Source: Acidobacteriota bacterium (GTDB lineage Bacteria > Acidobacteriota > Thermoanaerobaculia > Multivoradales > J023). From it: a DNA stretch of 39,867 bases. Within the stretch, counting starts at the first letter, position 1, and each line of letters opens with the position of its first letter. The notes below the pieces were generated by a model. That model ran no database searches. It saw only the letters and a program-made list of their open reading frames with translations, and was not told where the DNA came from. Positions 8,009 through 16,953 of this stretch are shown one piece after another. The stretch lies in contig JAJCXO010000070.1 in assembly GCA_029263395.1 (NCBI GenBank), forward strand, positions 1 to 39,867. Direction: 5' to 3'. Both the position numbers and the translations under genes were made by a program.

Positions 8009-9592
8009 ATGAAGATTCCCGTGCGCCTGATTGCGACGTTGCCGCCCCTTCTCATCTTGGGGGGGCTGGCAGTGCAATTTGATGCCCACCGTGCCACGAT
8101 CGAGCAAGCTGAGCTTTTGGCCCAGAACTTCCATGTCTCCAGCGAGGCGATCCGCAACGCGTTGATCGTTGGCGGCCTTCTACTGCTGGCTTGTCTGGCT
8201 TTCAGCCTTCGAGATCTTCGCCGAGAGGCATTGGGTGTTGAGGCACCTTACCGAAATCCGTGGCTGGCATTCCGGTGGCTATTCGTTGCCGCCACTCTCG
8301 GCCTGGGGCTGTATGTTGGTTTCCTTCAGCCGTTTCGGAAGCCGACGTTCGATGTGGCGCTGGCGTTGCTTTTTGGGGTCTGGGCATTGGGACTTTTGAT
8401 CGTGCGCTGGGTTCCCACCATCGCTGGGTTGCGAGGGTTCCGAGTCCTCGACGTCATGCTGTTCAACCTCTGCCTAACGGCGATCTTGGTAGAGGCTGCG
8501 CTACGGATCGCAGCCTACGTTTCGCCTTCGCCACTCTTGGTCCAAGACGACGTGCGGGCGACTGAACTGATGCGTGCCAAAGCCCAGCAGCAACAACCCG
8601 GTCAGCTGCGCTTTGGCTTTCCCTTTAATACCCAGGGGTACTATGACACGGACTTCACCAACCCATCACCGACAGGAAAGCGCATCGGCTCAATCGGTGA
8701 TTCGTTCAGCATCGGTGTGGTGCCGCATTATTTCCATTTCACGACTGTCGTTGAGCGCCAGTTGAGCGCGTTCGGCGTCGAGGTCGAGAATTTTGGTTAT
8801 CCGGCGATCGGGCCCTTCGAATACCTGCATCTCCTGCGCACCGACGTGTTGCCCAGAAAACCCGATCTGGTTGCCGTCAACGTCTTCGTTGGCAATGACC
8901 TTTCCGAAGCGAAGCGCCTCGAGATCGAGCATCCTATTTTACGCCTGTGGCTCGATCGCGACAATCTGCTGGTTTATAAAGTTCCGCAGCGCTTGACACT
9001 TTTGCAGCGAGCTCGTGGCGCTGGAGCACCAGAGATCACTGGCGGCAAGATTGCTCTCGGCAGCGTCGCAGGTGAGGACAGCGCAGAGCGGTTGAACACG
9101 CCAGAGGCGCTGACCTCAGCCTATCCTTGGCTCGCCGACTCGACCCGGGAGGAGCCCTCGTTTCCTCTCCCTGGTGTCTACCTGCACATCGAGGCAGAAC
9201 GAGCGCAAGAGATCTGTGACCCTGAGTTGATCGATCCCGGGGCATTGTTCGCGTCGCTGCGCATCATGCGCCGTCTGACGGGAAGCACTCCCTTTGTCGT
9301 CCACCTGTTACCTGATGACTTTCAACTCGATGACCAACTGTGGCACGACATCCTCGAACACACTGGACGGACAGATTTGGTGCGCGAACTACCGCAGCAG
9401 CTGATCGTTCCCTGGCTGGAATCGGAAGAGATTCCCTACCTCGATCTGTTGCCCATCTTTCGTCAGCAGTGCGCCGACCATCAAGGAGACAGCCACTGCT
9501 ACCACCGGTGGGACAGCCACTTCAACGCCCGCGGCAACCGTCTGGCCGGTGAAGCCATGGCACGGTTTCTAGCGCCTCACTTGGGCTTCTAG
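8009..9592 (+). CDS. Membrane-anchored SGNH/GDSL hydrolase-like protein
   Basis: A 527-residue protein. The N-terminal 170 residues hold about five hydrophobic segments (about 7-23, 50-67, 88-107, 114-133 and 148-170). The rest is an SGNH-type esterase/acyltransferase-like domain, predicted outside the cytoplasm. The blocks are visible: G-S-I-G-D231-S232-F (nucleophile Ser), N-F-G263-Y-P (oxyanion Gly), V-G295-N296-D (Asn), and W-D502-S-H504-F-N near the end (Asp and His). Proteins like this often act on or modify polysaccharides, but the substrate cannot be read from sequence. The ATG lacks a strong ribosome binding site; a TACAAT element lies 10 bases upstream. A 72-base gap separates it from the substrate-binding protein pair downstream, so a common transcript is possible. 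Confidence 0.8.
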   Translation: MKIPVRLIATLPPLLILGGLAVQFDAHRATIEQAELLAQNFHVSSEAIRNALIVGGLLLLACLAFSLRDLRREALGVEAPYRNPWLAFRWLFVAATLGLGLYVGFLQPFRKPTFDVALALLFGVWALGLLIVRWVPTIAGLRGFRVLDVMLFNLCLTAILVEAALRIAAYVSPSPLLVQDDVRATELMRAKAQQQQPGQLRFGFPFNTQGYYDTDFTNPSPTGKRIGSIGDSFSIGVVPHYFHFTTVVERQLSAFGVEVENFGYPAIGPFEYLHLLRTDVLPRKPDLVAVNVFVGNDLSEAKRLEIEHPILRLWLDRDNLLVYKVPQRLTLLQRARGAGAPEITGGKIALGSVAGEDSAERLNTPEALTSAYPWLADSTREEPSFPLPGVYLHIEAERAQEICDPELIDPGALFASLRIMRRLTGSTPFVVHLLPDDFQLDDQLWHDILEHTGRTDLVRELPQQLIVPWLESEEIPYLDLLPIFRQQCADHQGDSHCYHRWDSHFNARGNRLAGEAMARFLAPHLGF

Positions 9593-9664
9593 TGCGCCGT
9601 CGGAACCGTTGACAGACAGGCTGTCGAGGACCGCGCCTAGATTGTCGAATAGAATGGTTGGTGA

Positions 9665-10882
9665 ATGGGAAGGCGAGCCAAGAGTTTAGAGGCCGCCGCA
9701 ACGTTTCGCAGCTGGGATGTCGGGCGTAACGATGCGGTTTCTCTGTGCTTGTGTCTGGTTGTTTGCTTTGGCTTTGTCGTCGGTTGTAGCGGGCGGGACA
9801 CGGCGCCGGCAGAGATCCGAATCGGATTTCTCTTCGACGAGCCCTCTTCGATTGCCCGTGTCACTCGCGAAGCTGCTGACCTGGCAGTGGCGGCGATCAA
9901 CGCCGCGGGCGGCATCGAAGTGGATGGACGGGCTCACAAGGTGGTCATGGTGGTTGGGGACACCGACAACACTCCCGAGGGCGCAACCCGTGCCAGCCTC
10001 GAGTTGATCAATCGAGAGCAGGTGGTCGCCATTGTCGGTTCGAGCTTCAGCCGCAATGCCATCCCGGCTGGCGGGGTTGCGGAACAGGCCGGTATCCCGA
10101 TGATCTGTCCGGGATCCAGCAATCAGCAAACGACGTTGGACAGAAACTTCGTCTTCCGGGTCACCTTCGTCGACGCCTTCCAGGGCCGTGTGATGGCGCG
10201 GTTTGCCCGCAGTGAGCTCGGCCTGGCGACTGCGGCGGTGCTCTATGATGTCGCGGATACCTATAGCCGTGACATCGCGATGGTGTTCAGTCAGGATTTT
10301 GAGGACTCTGGTGGAGAGGTGTTGGCCTTCGAGGCGTTCACCACCGGTGACCAAGATTTTGTCCCCGCTCTCGAGCGCATCCGCGAAACCGAAGTCGAGG
10401 TTCTCTTCCTGCCCAACTTCAGGGTTGAAGTTGTCTTACAGGCGCAACAGGCCCGCGCCTTGGGGATCGATGCGGTGCTTCTGGGCGGCGACGGCTGGCC
10501 GTCGGAGAAGCTGAAGATTCCTGAGGAGCTCGAAGGCGCCTTCTTCTCCCTTGCTTGGCATCACGCCATGGCGTCGGTGAATCTCGAAGCTGCAGAGTTC
10601 ATCGAGAGTTATCAGGATACCTTCGGTATGGCTCCCGAAGATCTGGCGGCAATGACCTATGACGCATTCGGTCTGCTGTTCGATGCTGTTGCCACCGCCT
10701 CGAGCGTTGACCCGATGGATATCCGCGATGCGTTGGCCCAGACCGAGGGTTACCGAGGAGTGACCGGCCCGATCACCTTTCGTGGCACCGACGGCGATCC
10801 CCGTCGGAGTGCAGCGATTGTTCAGATACGAGACCAAAGTGTTCATCTTTTCAAAACAGTGGACGCGGAGCTGACGCCGTGA
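9665..10882 (+). CDS. Substrate-binding lipoprotein, branched-chain amino-acid type (copy 1)
   Basis: A 405-residue periplasmic-binding fold of the Peripla_BP_6/LivJ-like group. The n-region is long, then the hydrophobic stretch ends in lipobox V38-V-G-C41, so it should be a lipoprotein. The mature part begins with EIRIGFLFD and shows the family pattern AADLAVAAINAAGGI, then VVAIVGSSFSRNA, AEQAGIPMICPGSS, FVFRVTFVDAFQGRVMA, AAVLYDVADTYSRD, and a C-terminal DALAQTEGYRGVTGPITF. Such proteins bind small molecules, often amino acids, amides or urea, and feed an ABC permease or act as receptor modules. No permease or ATPase gene is nearby. Its stop codon overlaps the GTG start of copy 2 by 4 bases, so the two are translationally coupled. 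Confidence 0.88.
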   Translation: MGRRAKSLEAAATFRSWDVGRNDAVSLCLCLVVCFGFVVGCSGRDTAPAEIRIGFLFDEPSSIARVTREAADLAVAAINAAGGIEVDGRAHKVVMVVGDTDNTPEGATRASLELINREQVVAIVGSSFSRNAIPAGGVAEQAGIPMICPGSSNQQTTLDRNFVFRVTFVDAFQGRVMARFARSELGLATAAVLYDVADTYSRDIAMVFSQDFEDSGGEVLAFEAFTTGDQDFVPALERIRETEVEVLFLPNFRVEVVLQAQQARALGIDAVLLGGDGWPSEKLKIPEELEGAFFSLAWHHAMASVNLEAAEFIESYQDTFGMAPEDLAAMTYDAFGLLFDAVATASSVDPMDIRDALAQTEGYRGVTGPITFRGTDGDPRRSAAIVQIRDQSVHLFKTVDAELTP

Positions 10883-12060
10883 GCTGCAACAAGAGGCGTT
10901 GGCTGCAGCAGGCGTCTGCGGTGTTCGCCAGTCTTGCGGTGTTTGCCAGTTTTGCGGTGCTCGCCAGTCTTGCGGGCTGCGGTCCGGGGGATCCGCCAGC
11001 TGTGGTCCGCATCGGCGTGTTGGCGAAGCTCAGTGGTACGGCTGGGCAAGTCACAACCGAGGCGGCTCGGTTGGCGGTCGAGTCGGTCAACGCTGCTGGC
11101 GGCCTCGAGATCGATGGCCGGCGACATCGGGTCGAACTCCTTTTCGAAGATACCAACGCAGCCCCGAATCAAGCGATCGCTGGCGCCCGGCGACTCATTC
11201 AGCAGCAGGTTGTCGCTATCGTCGGTCCCAACCGTAGCCGGGACGCGATTGCCGCTGCTCGGGCTGCGCAAAATGCCAGAGTACCGATGATCAGCCCCAA
11301 TTCGACTCATCCTGAGACCACGGCTGGTTTACGGTATTCCTTTCGGATGACCTGCACAGATGCCTTTCAGGGACAAGCGCTGGGCCGTTTTGCGGCCGAA
11401 ACCCTGGGCGCCACCTCGGCCGCGGTGCTCTACGATGTGGCGAGTGCCTACAATCAGAGCCTTGCAACAGTCTTTCGACAGGCTTTTGAAGGTGCGGGTG
11501 GCAAGGTAGTGGCGTTCGAGAATTATACCACCGATGAATCGACCTTCGAAGAGCAGCTCGGGCGCATCCGCGACCTACAGCCACAGGTCCTCTTGCTGCC
11601 CAACTACCAAGAGGAGATCCCAGTCCAGGCTCTACAAGCCCGTGCGTTGGGAGTCGAAGCCATCCTGCTGGGAGGTGACAGCTGGGCCTTGATGCCATTT
11701 GCTGAATTGCCCCAGCTCGAGGGTGCCTTCTTCGGTCTACATTGGCATCCTGCCCAGACCGAAACCAATCCTCTCGCTCGTGACTTTGCGATTCTGTTTC
11801 GTGAAGCTTATGGGCATGATCCGACAGATCTGGCGGCGCTGATTTATGATGCTTTCAGCGTCCTCTTCGATGCCATTGAACTTGCTGGGCCCGATCCAGA
11901 CAAGATTCATCAAACGCTAGAAGACCTCGAGGGTTATCGTGGGGTGACCGGCTTGATCAGTTACCGCGGCACGGAGGGTGATCCTCCCAAGGCACTGATC
12001 ATCGGCCAGGTAAAACAGGGCGAGGTTGTCCTGTATGAAGAGGTTGAGCCGTTGCCATAG
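10879..12060 (+). CDS. Substrate-binding lipoprotein, branched-chain amino-acid type (copy 2)
   Basis: A 393-residue paralogue of the preceding protein, similar over its whole length (VRIGVLAKLSGTAGQ, then LAVESVNAAGGLEIDG, VVAIVGPNRSRDAI, NARVPMISPNS, DAFQGQALGRF, AAVLYDVASAYNQ, GYRGVTGLISYRGTEGDP). The signal peptide ends in lipobox L31-A-G-C34. Its hydrophobic core is built from three 6-residue repeats (V-F-A-S-L-A and variants). The GTG start overlaps the previous stop (GTGA). The tandem arrangement is clearly a gene duplication; the divergent ligand-side residues suggest different ligands or a heteromeric receptor, which is inference. It converges on the large sensor kinase gene at 12170. 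Confidence 0.88.
   Translation: MSCNKRRWLQQASAVFASLAVFASFAVLASLAGCGPGDPPAVVRIGVLAKLSGTAGQVTTEAARLAVESVNAAGGLEIDGRRHRVELLFEDTNAAPNQAIAGARRLIQQQVVAIVGPNRSRDAIAAARAAQNARVPMISPNSTHPETTAGLRYSFRMTCTDAFQGQALGRFAAETLGATSAAVLYDVASAYNQSLATVFRQAFEGAGGKVVAFENYTTDESTFEEQLGRIRDLQPQVLLLPNYQEEIPVQALQARALGVEAILLGGDSWALMPFAELPQLEGAFFGLHWHPAQTETNPLARDFAILFREAYGHDPTDLAALIYDAFSVLFDAIELAGPDPDKIHQTLEDLEGYRGVTGLISYRGTEGDPPKALIIGQVKQGEVVLYEEVEPLP
10921..10974 (+). repeat. Three 18-bp tandem repeats inside a signal peptide
   Basis: Units at 10921, 10939 and 10957 (GTGTTCGCCAGTCTTGCG and near copies) encode V-F-A-S-L-A, V-F-A-S-F-A and V-L-A-S-L-A. They form the hydrophobic core directly before the lipobox Cys at 10978-10980. 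Confidence 0.9.
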
Positions 12061-12130
12061 TGAATACTGACGGGTGAATACCGACGGGTGAATAGCGACG
12101 GGTGAAGAGTGACGGGTGAAGAGTGACGGA
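12061..12130. repeat. Five 14-bp tandem repeats, intergenic
   Basis: Exactly five units of 14 bp (TGAATACTGACGGG and variants) start on the base after the stop of the copy-2 binding protein. The first three carry AATA and the last two AAGA, so the copies have begun to diverge. The units lie between two convergent genes, and no classical terminator is evident there. Confidence 0.9.
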
Positions 12131-12169
12131 GGGACTTCCTGTCTCCTGGTCATCGGACCGAGCTAGCTC

Positions 12170-15100
12170 CTACCGACGCTTGACGACCACAATCGTGACG
12201 TCATCGGTCAGAGTGTCGTCGGGCTCGATCAGCCCGAGCAGGCCGTCGAGGATGTTTTTGGAAGACCCTCCGCCGCATTGTTGAACCATCGCGGCGACGA
12301 TGTCATAACCGCCGCGCCCGGCTCGTCCGTCGATGAGCTCGGGCAGGCCATCCGACAGCAGAACCAGCGCGTCACCGGACCCCAGGGTCCGCATCTGGCG
12401 ACTGTAGTGGCTGTCCGCCATGGCCCCCAGGGGCAGGCCGGGAATCAGGATTTCCTCGACCTCCTGGCTTGAAAATCTGTAGAGGAAAGCGGGTGGCATG
12501 GCTGCCGACGACAGGCTCATCTGATCGTCGGTCAAGTAAACGACGTTGAGCGCCATCTGCATGCGGGTGAGATCAACCGCCCGCATCACCGCATTGAGTT
12601 GCCCAAGGAGGACATCGGGGGCCCGTACGTCGAGTGCCTTGAGCGCCGACTTGGTCATCGAGACCATCATCCCGGCCGAGATGCCGTGACCGGTGGCATC
12701 ACCGGTCACGATGTAGAGTGAGCCATCCACTTGGGAGAAGAAGTCGTAATAGTCGCCTCCGACCTCGGTGGCGGTTTCGAGATGGCCAGTAATGTCAAAC
12801 AGAGGATGGGTGGGAGGTGCCTTGGGTAACAATGAGATCTGGATCGCACGAGCTTGTTTCATCTCTTCGCTCTTGCGTTCGTTTTCGGCCTCTACCGTGT
12901 GGGCTCGGGAGAGATTCAGATGGGTCCTCACCCGTGCCAGGAGCTCCTGCTTGGAGAAGGGTTTGCTGAGATAGTCGTTGGCGCCTGAGGACAGACCCTC
13001 CACCAGATCGGAGACCTGGTTCTTGGCGGTGACCAGGAGGATCGGAAGCTTGTTGGCTAGGAAATCCTCGCGAATCTTCTTGGCGACTTCGAAGCCGGTC
13101 ATGCGCGGCATCATCACGTCGAGCAGGATGAGATCCGGCAGCATACCCTGGCGCAGCGTCTCGAGGCATTCGAGACCGTCGTTGGCGCGCTGCACGGTAT
13201 AACCCTCGAAGGTCAGGAGGTTCTCGAGCACCTGGAGGTTGATCGGCTCGTCGTCGACACACAGAATGTGACCGTTGGTCGAGCCGTCCACCGGCCCACC
13301 CGGTGCAGACACGGGTTGCGGCTGTGACTCTGGCTGGCTGGTGGTTGGTTGGCCGATCGTCGTTGCAGTAGTGGAAGCGGGGAGTGTCACATTCGGTGAA
13401 CGATCACGGACCTGCGACAATTCTCGACGACCACTGTCGGAGCCTGCGAGGTTGCCAACCTCACCTTGCCAGACCGGCAGCGTGAACACGAAGCGCGAGC
13501 CTTCGCCGAGCGTCGAGGTGACCTTGATGGTCCCGCCGTGAAGCTCCACCAACTGGCGTGTGATGGTCAGACCGAGACCGGTCCCCCCAAACTCACGGGC
13601 AGAGGACGCGTCAGCCTGTTGGAATGACTCGAAGATGTGCTCGAGTTTGTCGGCCGGAATACCGACGCCGGTATCGGAGACGCTGACCGCCACCCAATCA
13701 CCGTCGCGCTCGGCGGAGACCCGGACGGTCCCTTGATGGGTGAATTTGATCGCATTGCCAACCAGATTGTGGAGGATTTGTGCCAGCCGGTCCTCATCAG
13801 CCCGGACAGAGGGTAGGTCTTCGGCATGGATGGCGTTGATCAACGCGAGCTCGCGCCCAGCGGTCAACGGCTGACTCAGAGTCAACGTGATTTCGACCAG
13901 CTCCCGTAACGCGACCGCATGCTCGCGCAGCAGAATCTCATGGTTCTTGAGCTTCGCGAAGTCGAGGATGTCGTCGACCAAGTGAGCCAACCGGCGGCCA
14001 CTCGAGGCCACCATCTGGAGATTGTCTCGGGTTGCTGGACTGACTTCGCCGGTTGCACCATCGAGCACCGTTTCAGTGATGCCGATGATGCCGTTGAGGG
14101 GTGTCCTCAGCTCGTGGGACGTGTTGGCGAGAAACTCGTCCTTCATCCGATCGATCTGTTTCAGCCGCTCCGCTTCCTGCCGGTGACGCTCGATCTCTTG
14201 TCGGTGGGCGAGGGTTTTGGTGCGAACGTAGCCGGCGACCCCACCGATTGCCAGCACGAGGTAGAGGCTGTAAGCCCACCAGGTCTTCCAAGGCGGTGGG
14301 ATCACGCGCACTGCGATGGTTGTGCCTTCCTCGTTCCACCGGCCGTCGGCATTGGTCCCGCGGACCCGGAAGAGGTATCGACCACCATCGAGATTGGTGT
14401 ACTGAGCGAAGCGCCGATGGCCACTGTCGATCCAGTCGTCGTCGAAGCCGTCGAGGCGATAGGCATAACGGTTGCGTTGCGGGCTGCTCAAATCGAGCGC
14501 TGCAAACTCGAACGCAAAACCGAGGTCGCGGTGGGTGATGACCACCTCTTCCAGATCGGCGAAGACTTTGATGGTTCGACGCTTTGAGCCCAGAGTGCGA
14601 AACGATGTCAGGACAACGGGGGCGTGATAGGTGCTGCTGGTAATCTCGTCGGGGCGGAAGCTGTTGAAGCCGTTCAGGCCACCAAAAAACAGCTCACCGT
14701 CACGACTGGCGAAGAAGGCGCGATCGTTGAATTCGTTGCTCTGCAGCCCGTCCTCGACGTCATAGGTGCGGACCTCGCGGGTACCGGGATCAAATCGAGC
14801 CAAACCGCGATTGCTGCTCAGCCACAAATAGCCGGCGTCGTCCGGCTGCACGCTGTAGAGGGAATCGTTGGGCAGTCCATCGTGGGTTGTGAGCCGGGTG
14901 AAGACCTGGCTTTCAGGCTCAAAATGGTTCAGACCACCACCATAGGTTGCGAGCCACAATGATTCGTCAGGGGCCTGCCAGATATCCATCACGCTGTCGT
15001 GCCCGAGGCTCTTGGGATTGTTGGGATCGGCGCGCAGGCAAGTGAATTTGCCAGTGTCACGGTCGAGTTGGCAGAGCCCCTCGTCTGTTCCTAGCCAGAA

Positions 15101-16864
15101 CCGCCCTTGCCGGTCTTCGAGGAGCTTCCGAATGCGAGGCTGTGGCAGCCTGGTTTCGGGGGTTTCCGGGTTGACGGTCAGGCGCTCGAAGCTTCCCGTC
15201 GAACGGTCCATGCGGTCGAGTCCGCGGCGGGTTGCGACCCAGAATGTGCCGTCTCGGTCCTCGAAAAGAGCAGTGATGGCATTGGCTGAGATCGAGCTCG
15301 GGTCGTCAGGGTTGTTGAGATAGCGGCGCGTGACCTTACCCTGATCGCGGTCGATCAAGGCTAGGCCTCCGCCGGTGGTTCCTGCCCAGAAGCGATCCTC
15401 GCGATCCTCGAAAAGGACCTGGGTGTAGTTGGTCCCTAGGTCGTGGGGTGTTCCAGGAGCGAGAAAAAATCGATCGATCAGCGATCTGCGATCTGGACCG
15501 TAGCGATGCAGACCACCTTCCTGAGTGCCCACCCAAAGATCGCCTCGACGGTCGAGCAAGAGAGCAAAAACGGTGTTGCTGCGCAGACTATCGGGGTCGT
15601 TGGAATCGTGGCCAAAATGCTGGAATTTGTGCTTCGTTCGACTGAAGCTCGACAGGCCTCCACCAAAGGTGCCGAAGTAGAGGATTCCCGATGGACCTTC
15701 GTAAATCTGATTGACGATGTTGTTGCTGAGACTTCGAGGATCGGTCGGGTCGTGCACAAAAACTTCGAAGGTGTCGTCGTTGGGCAGGTACCGATTGACC
15801 CCACCGTCGGTTGCGATCCAGATGTCGCCAACGCGATCCTCGATTACGCCTTGAATGTTGGGGCTGGCGAGGCCACGCCGCGAACCACGCTCAGCCTGAT
15901 GGTGCCAGGTTTGGCCGGTTGCACGGTCGAGAATCGAGGCACCACCGAAAGTTGCTATCCAAAGCCGGCCGCGGCGGTCGATGAGTCCTGGGAAGGCAAA
16001 CGGGTCTTGGCCGTTGCGGTCCTGTTCTCGGACCGGATAGGCATCACCTTGGAAGTACCGTTGACTACGACCGGTGGTTGGCTCGAAGCGAGCGAAGCCC
16101 TGGTTGGTGCCGACCCACAGAGAACCCTCGGGATCCTCGAGCAACGAGATTACTCGATCGCTTGGGAGGCTCGTTGGGTCTTCGGCATCGTGACGATAGG
16201 TTGCGAACCGTTCGGTGCCGTCGGTGGCGGGAGGTAAACGTTGTGCCAGACCGCTGGCGGTGGCAACCCACAGAGTGCCATTTTCGGTCTCTAGGGTTCG
16301 GTTGATGCGGTCGTCGGGCAACGACTCGGGATTCTCCGGGTTGTGATGCACCCGGTCGACCTTCAAGGTGGCAGGGTGGATGAGATTGAGCCCGGCGTCC
16401 TGAGTTGCGAGCCAAACCCGGCCCTGCTCGTCTTCGAACGCATCGCTGGCGGCGAACTGACTGGCTGCCGCCAGCGACTCCGGGTCGTTGGGGTCGTGAA
16501 GCAAGCGTCGAAAAGTCAGCCGAGTCGGATCGAGCAGCGTCAAGGCCCGGCCACCGGGATGAAAAATCCAAATCGTCCCGTCACTGCCCTCTATGAGAGC
16601 GGCGATGAAGTTGTCGGCAAGTGAGGCCTCGTCCTCGATGTCCCGCTTGAAGACTTCGATCTCATAGCCATTCCAGCGATTGAGGCCATCTTGGGTGCCG
16701 ATCCAAAGGAAGCCTTGGCGATCTTGGAGGATGGCGTTGGCCGAGCCCTGGGAGAGCCCGTCGGTCAGCGTCAGGCGGTCGAATTTGACCTTCTCGGCAC
16801 CTGCGGCCGCCGCCACCCAGAGGGCTAAGAGTCCCCCAAAGAGAACGGTTCGGAGCGATCGCAT
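12170..16864 (-). CDS. Propeller sensor hybrid histidine kinase with receiver and SpoIIE-type phosphatase
   Basis: A 1564-residue multi-domain signalling protein. In order: signal peptide (1-22); two-component-regulator propeller repeats (about 25-765; repeating L-W-I-G-T/A and G-L-x-R motifs); Y_Y_Y domain (about 775-858, RYAYRLDGFDDDW); a membrane segment (about 861-880); coiled coil; HisKA with H917-E-L-R-T-P; HATPase with N1033, D1064-T-G-V-G-I-P and GGTGLGL; an Ala/Pro/Gln-rich linker; a receiver with D1204/D1205, phospho-acceptor D1249 and K1301; and a PP2C/SpoIIE phosphatase from about 1338 with GGDYYD, GDATGHG, SDG and TDDVT metal-binding motifs. A periplasmic signal would thus steer phosphorelay and Ser/Thr phosphatase output in one chain. 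I chose ATG 16864 (AGAGG upstream, and it fits the signal peptide) over GTG 16897. Confidence 0.9.
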   Translation of the reverse strand: MRSLRTVLFGGLLALWVAAAAGAEKVKFDRLTLTDGLSQGSANAILQDRQGFLWIGTQDGLNRWNGYEIEVFKRDIEDEASLADNFIAALIEGSDGTIWIFHPGGRALTLLDPTRLTFRRLLHDPNDPESLAAASQFAASDAFEDEQGRVWLATQDAGLNLIHPATLKVDRVHHNPENPESLPDDRINRTLETENGTLWVATASGLAQRLPPATDGTERFATYRHDAEDPTSLPSDRVISLLEDPEGSLWVGTNQGFARFEPTTGRSQRYFQGDAYPVREQDRNGQDPFAFPGLIDRRGRLWIATFGGASILDRATGQTWHHQAERGSRRGLASPNIQGVIEDRVGDIWIATDGGVNRYLPNDDTFEVFVHDPTDPRSLSNNIVNQIYEGPSGILYFGTFGGGLSSFSRTKHKFQHFGHDSNDPDSLRSNTVFALLLDRRGDLWVGTQEGGLHRYGPDRRSLIDRFFLAPGTPHDLGTNYTQVLFEDREDRFWAGTTGGGLALIDRDQGKVTRRYLNNPDDPSSISANAITALFEDRDGTFWVATRRGLDRMDRSTGSFERLTVNPETPETRLPQPRIRKLLEDRQGRFWLGTDEGLCQLDRDTGKFTCLRADPNNPKSLGHDSVMDIWQAPDESLWLATYGGGLNHFEPESQVFTRLTTHDGLPNDSLYSVQPDDAGYLWLSSNRGLARFDPGTREVRTYDVEDGLQSNEFNDRAFFASRDGELFFGGLNGFNSFRPDEITSSTYHAPVVLTSFRTLGSKRRTIKVFADLEEVVITHRDLGFAFEFAALDLSSPQRNRYAYRLDGFDDDWIDSGHRRFAQYTNLDGGRYLFRVRGTNADGRWNEEGTTIAVRVIPPPWKTWWAYSLYLVLAIGGVAGYVRTKTLAHRQEIERHRQEAERLKQIDRMKDEFLANTSHELRTPLNGIIGITETVLDGATGEVSPATRDNLQMVASSGRRLAHLVDDILDFAKLKNHEILLREHAVALRELVEITLTLSQPLTAGRELALINAIHAEDLPSVRADEDRLAQILHNLVGNAIKFTHQGTVRVSAERDGDWVAVSVSDTGVGIPADKLEHIFESFQQADASSAREFGGTGLGLTITRQLVELHGGTIKVTSTLGEGSRFVFTLPVWQGEVGNLAGSDSGRRELSQVRDRSPNVTLPASTTATTIGQPTTSQPESQPQPVSAPGGPVDGSTNGHILCVDDEPINLQVLENLLTFEGYTVQRANDGLECLETLRQGMLPDLILLDVMMPRMTGFEVAKKIREDFLANKLPILLVTAKNQVSDLVEGLSSGANDYLSKPFSKQELLARVRTHLNLSRAHTVEAENERKSEEMKQARAIQISLLPKAPPTHPLFDITGHLETATEVGGDYYDFFSQVDGSLYIVTGDATGHGISAGMMVSMTKSALKALDVRAPDVLLGQLNAVMRAVDLTRMQMALNVVYLTDDQMSLSSAAMPPAFLYRFSSQEVEEILIPGLPLGAMADSHYSRQMRTLGSGDALVLLSDGLPELIDGRAGRGGYDIVAAMVQQCGGGSSKNILDGLLGLIEPDDTLTDDVTIVVVKRR

Positions 16865-16953
16865 CGTCGCCTCTTTTGGGTGTTGCTTGCCTTTCACTGC
16901 GGTCCTTCAGGCAGTCTCCTGGCACGGATCCTCAGCTCAGCCTATCCGATTTT

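Noticed and set aside
9609-9643. TTGACA (9609) with TAGATT (9638) as promoter of the binding-protein pair
   Set aside because: The spacer is 23 bases, too long for a normal sigma-70 promoter.
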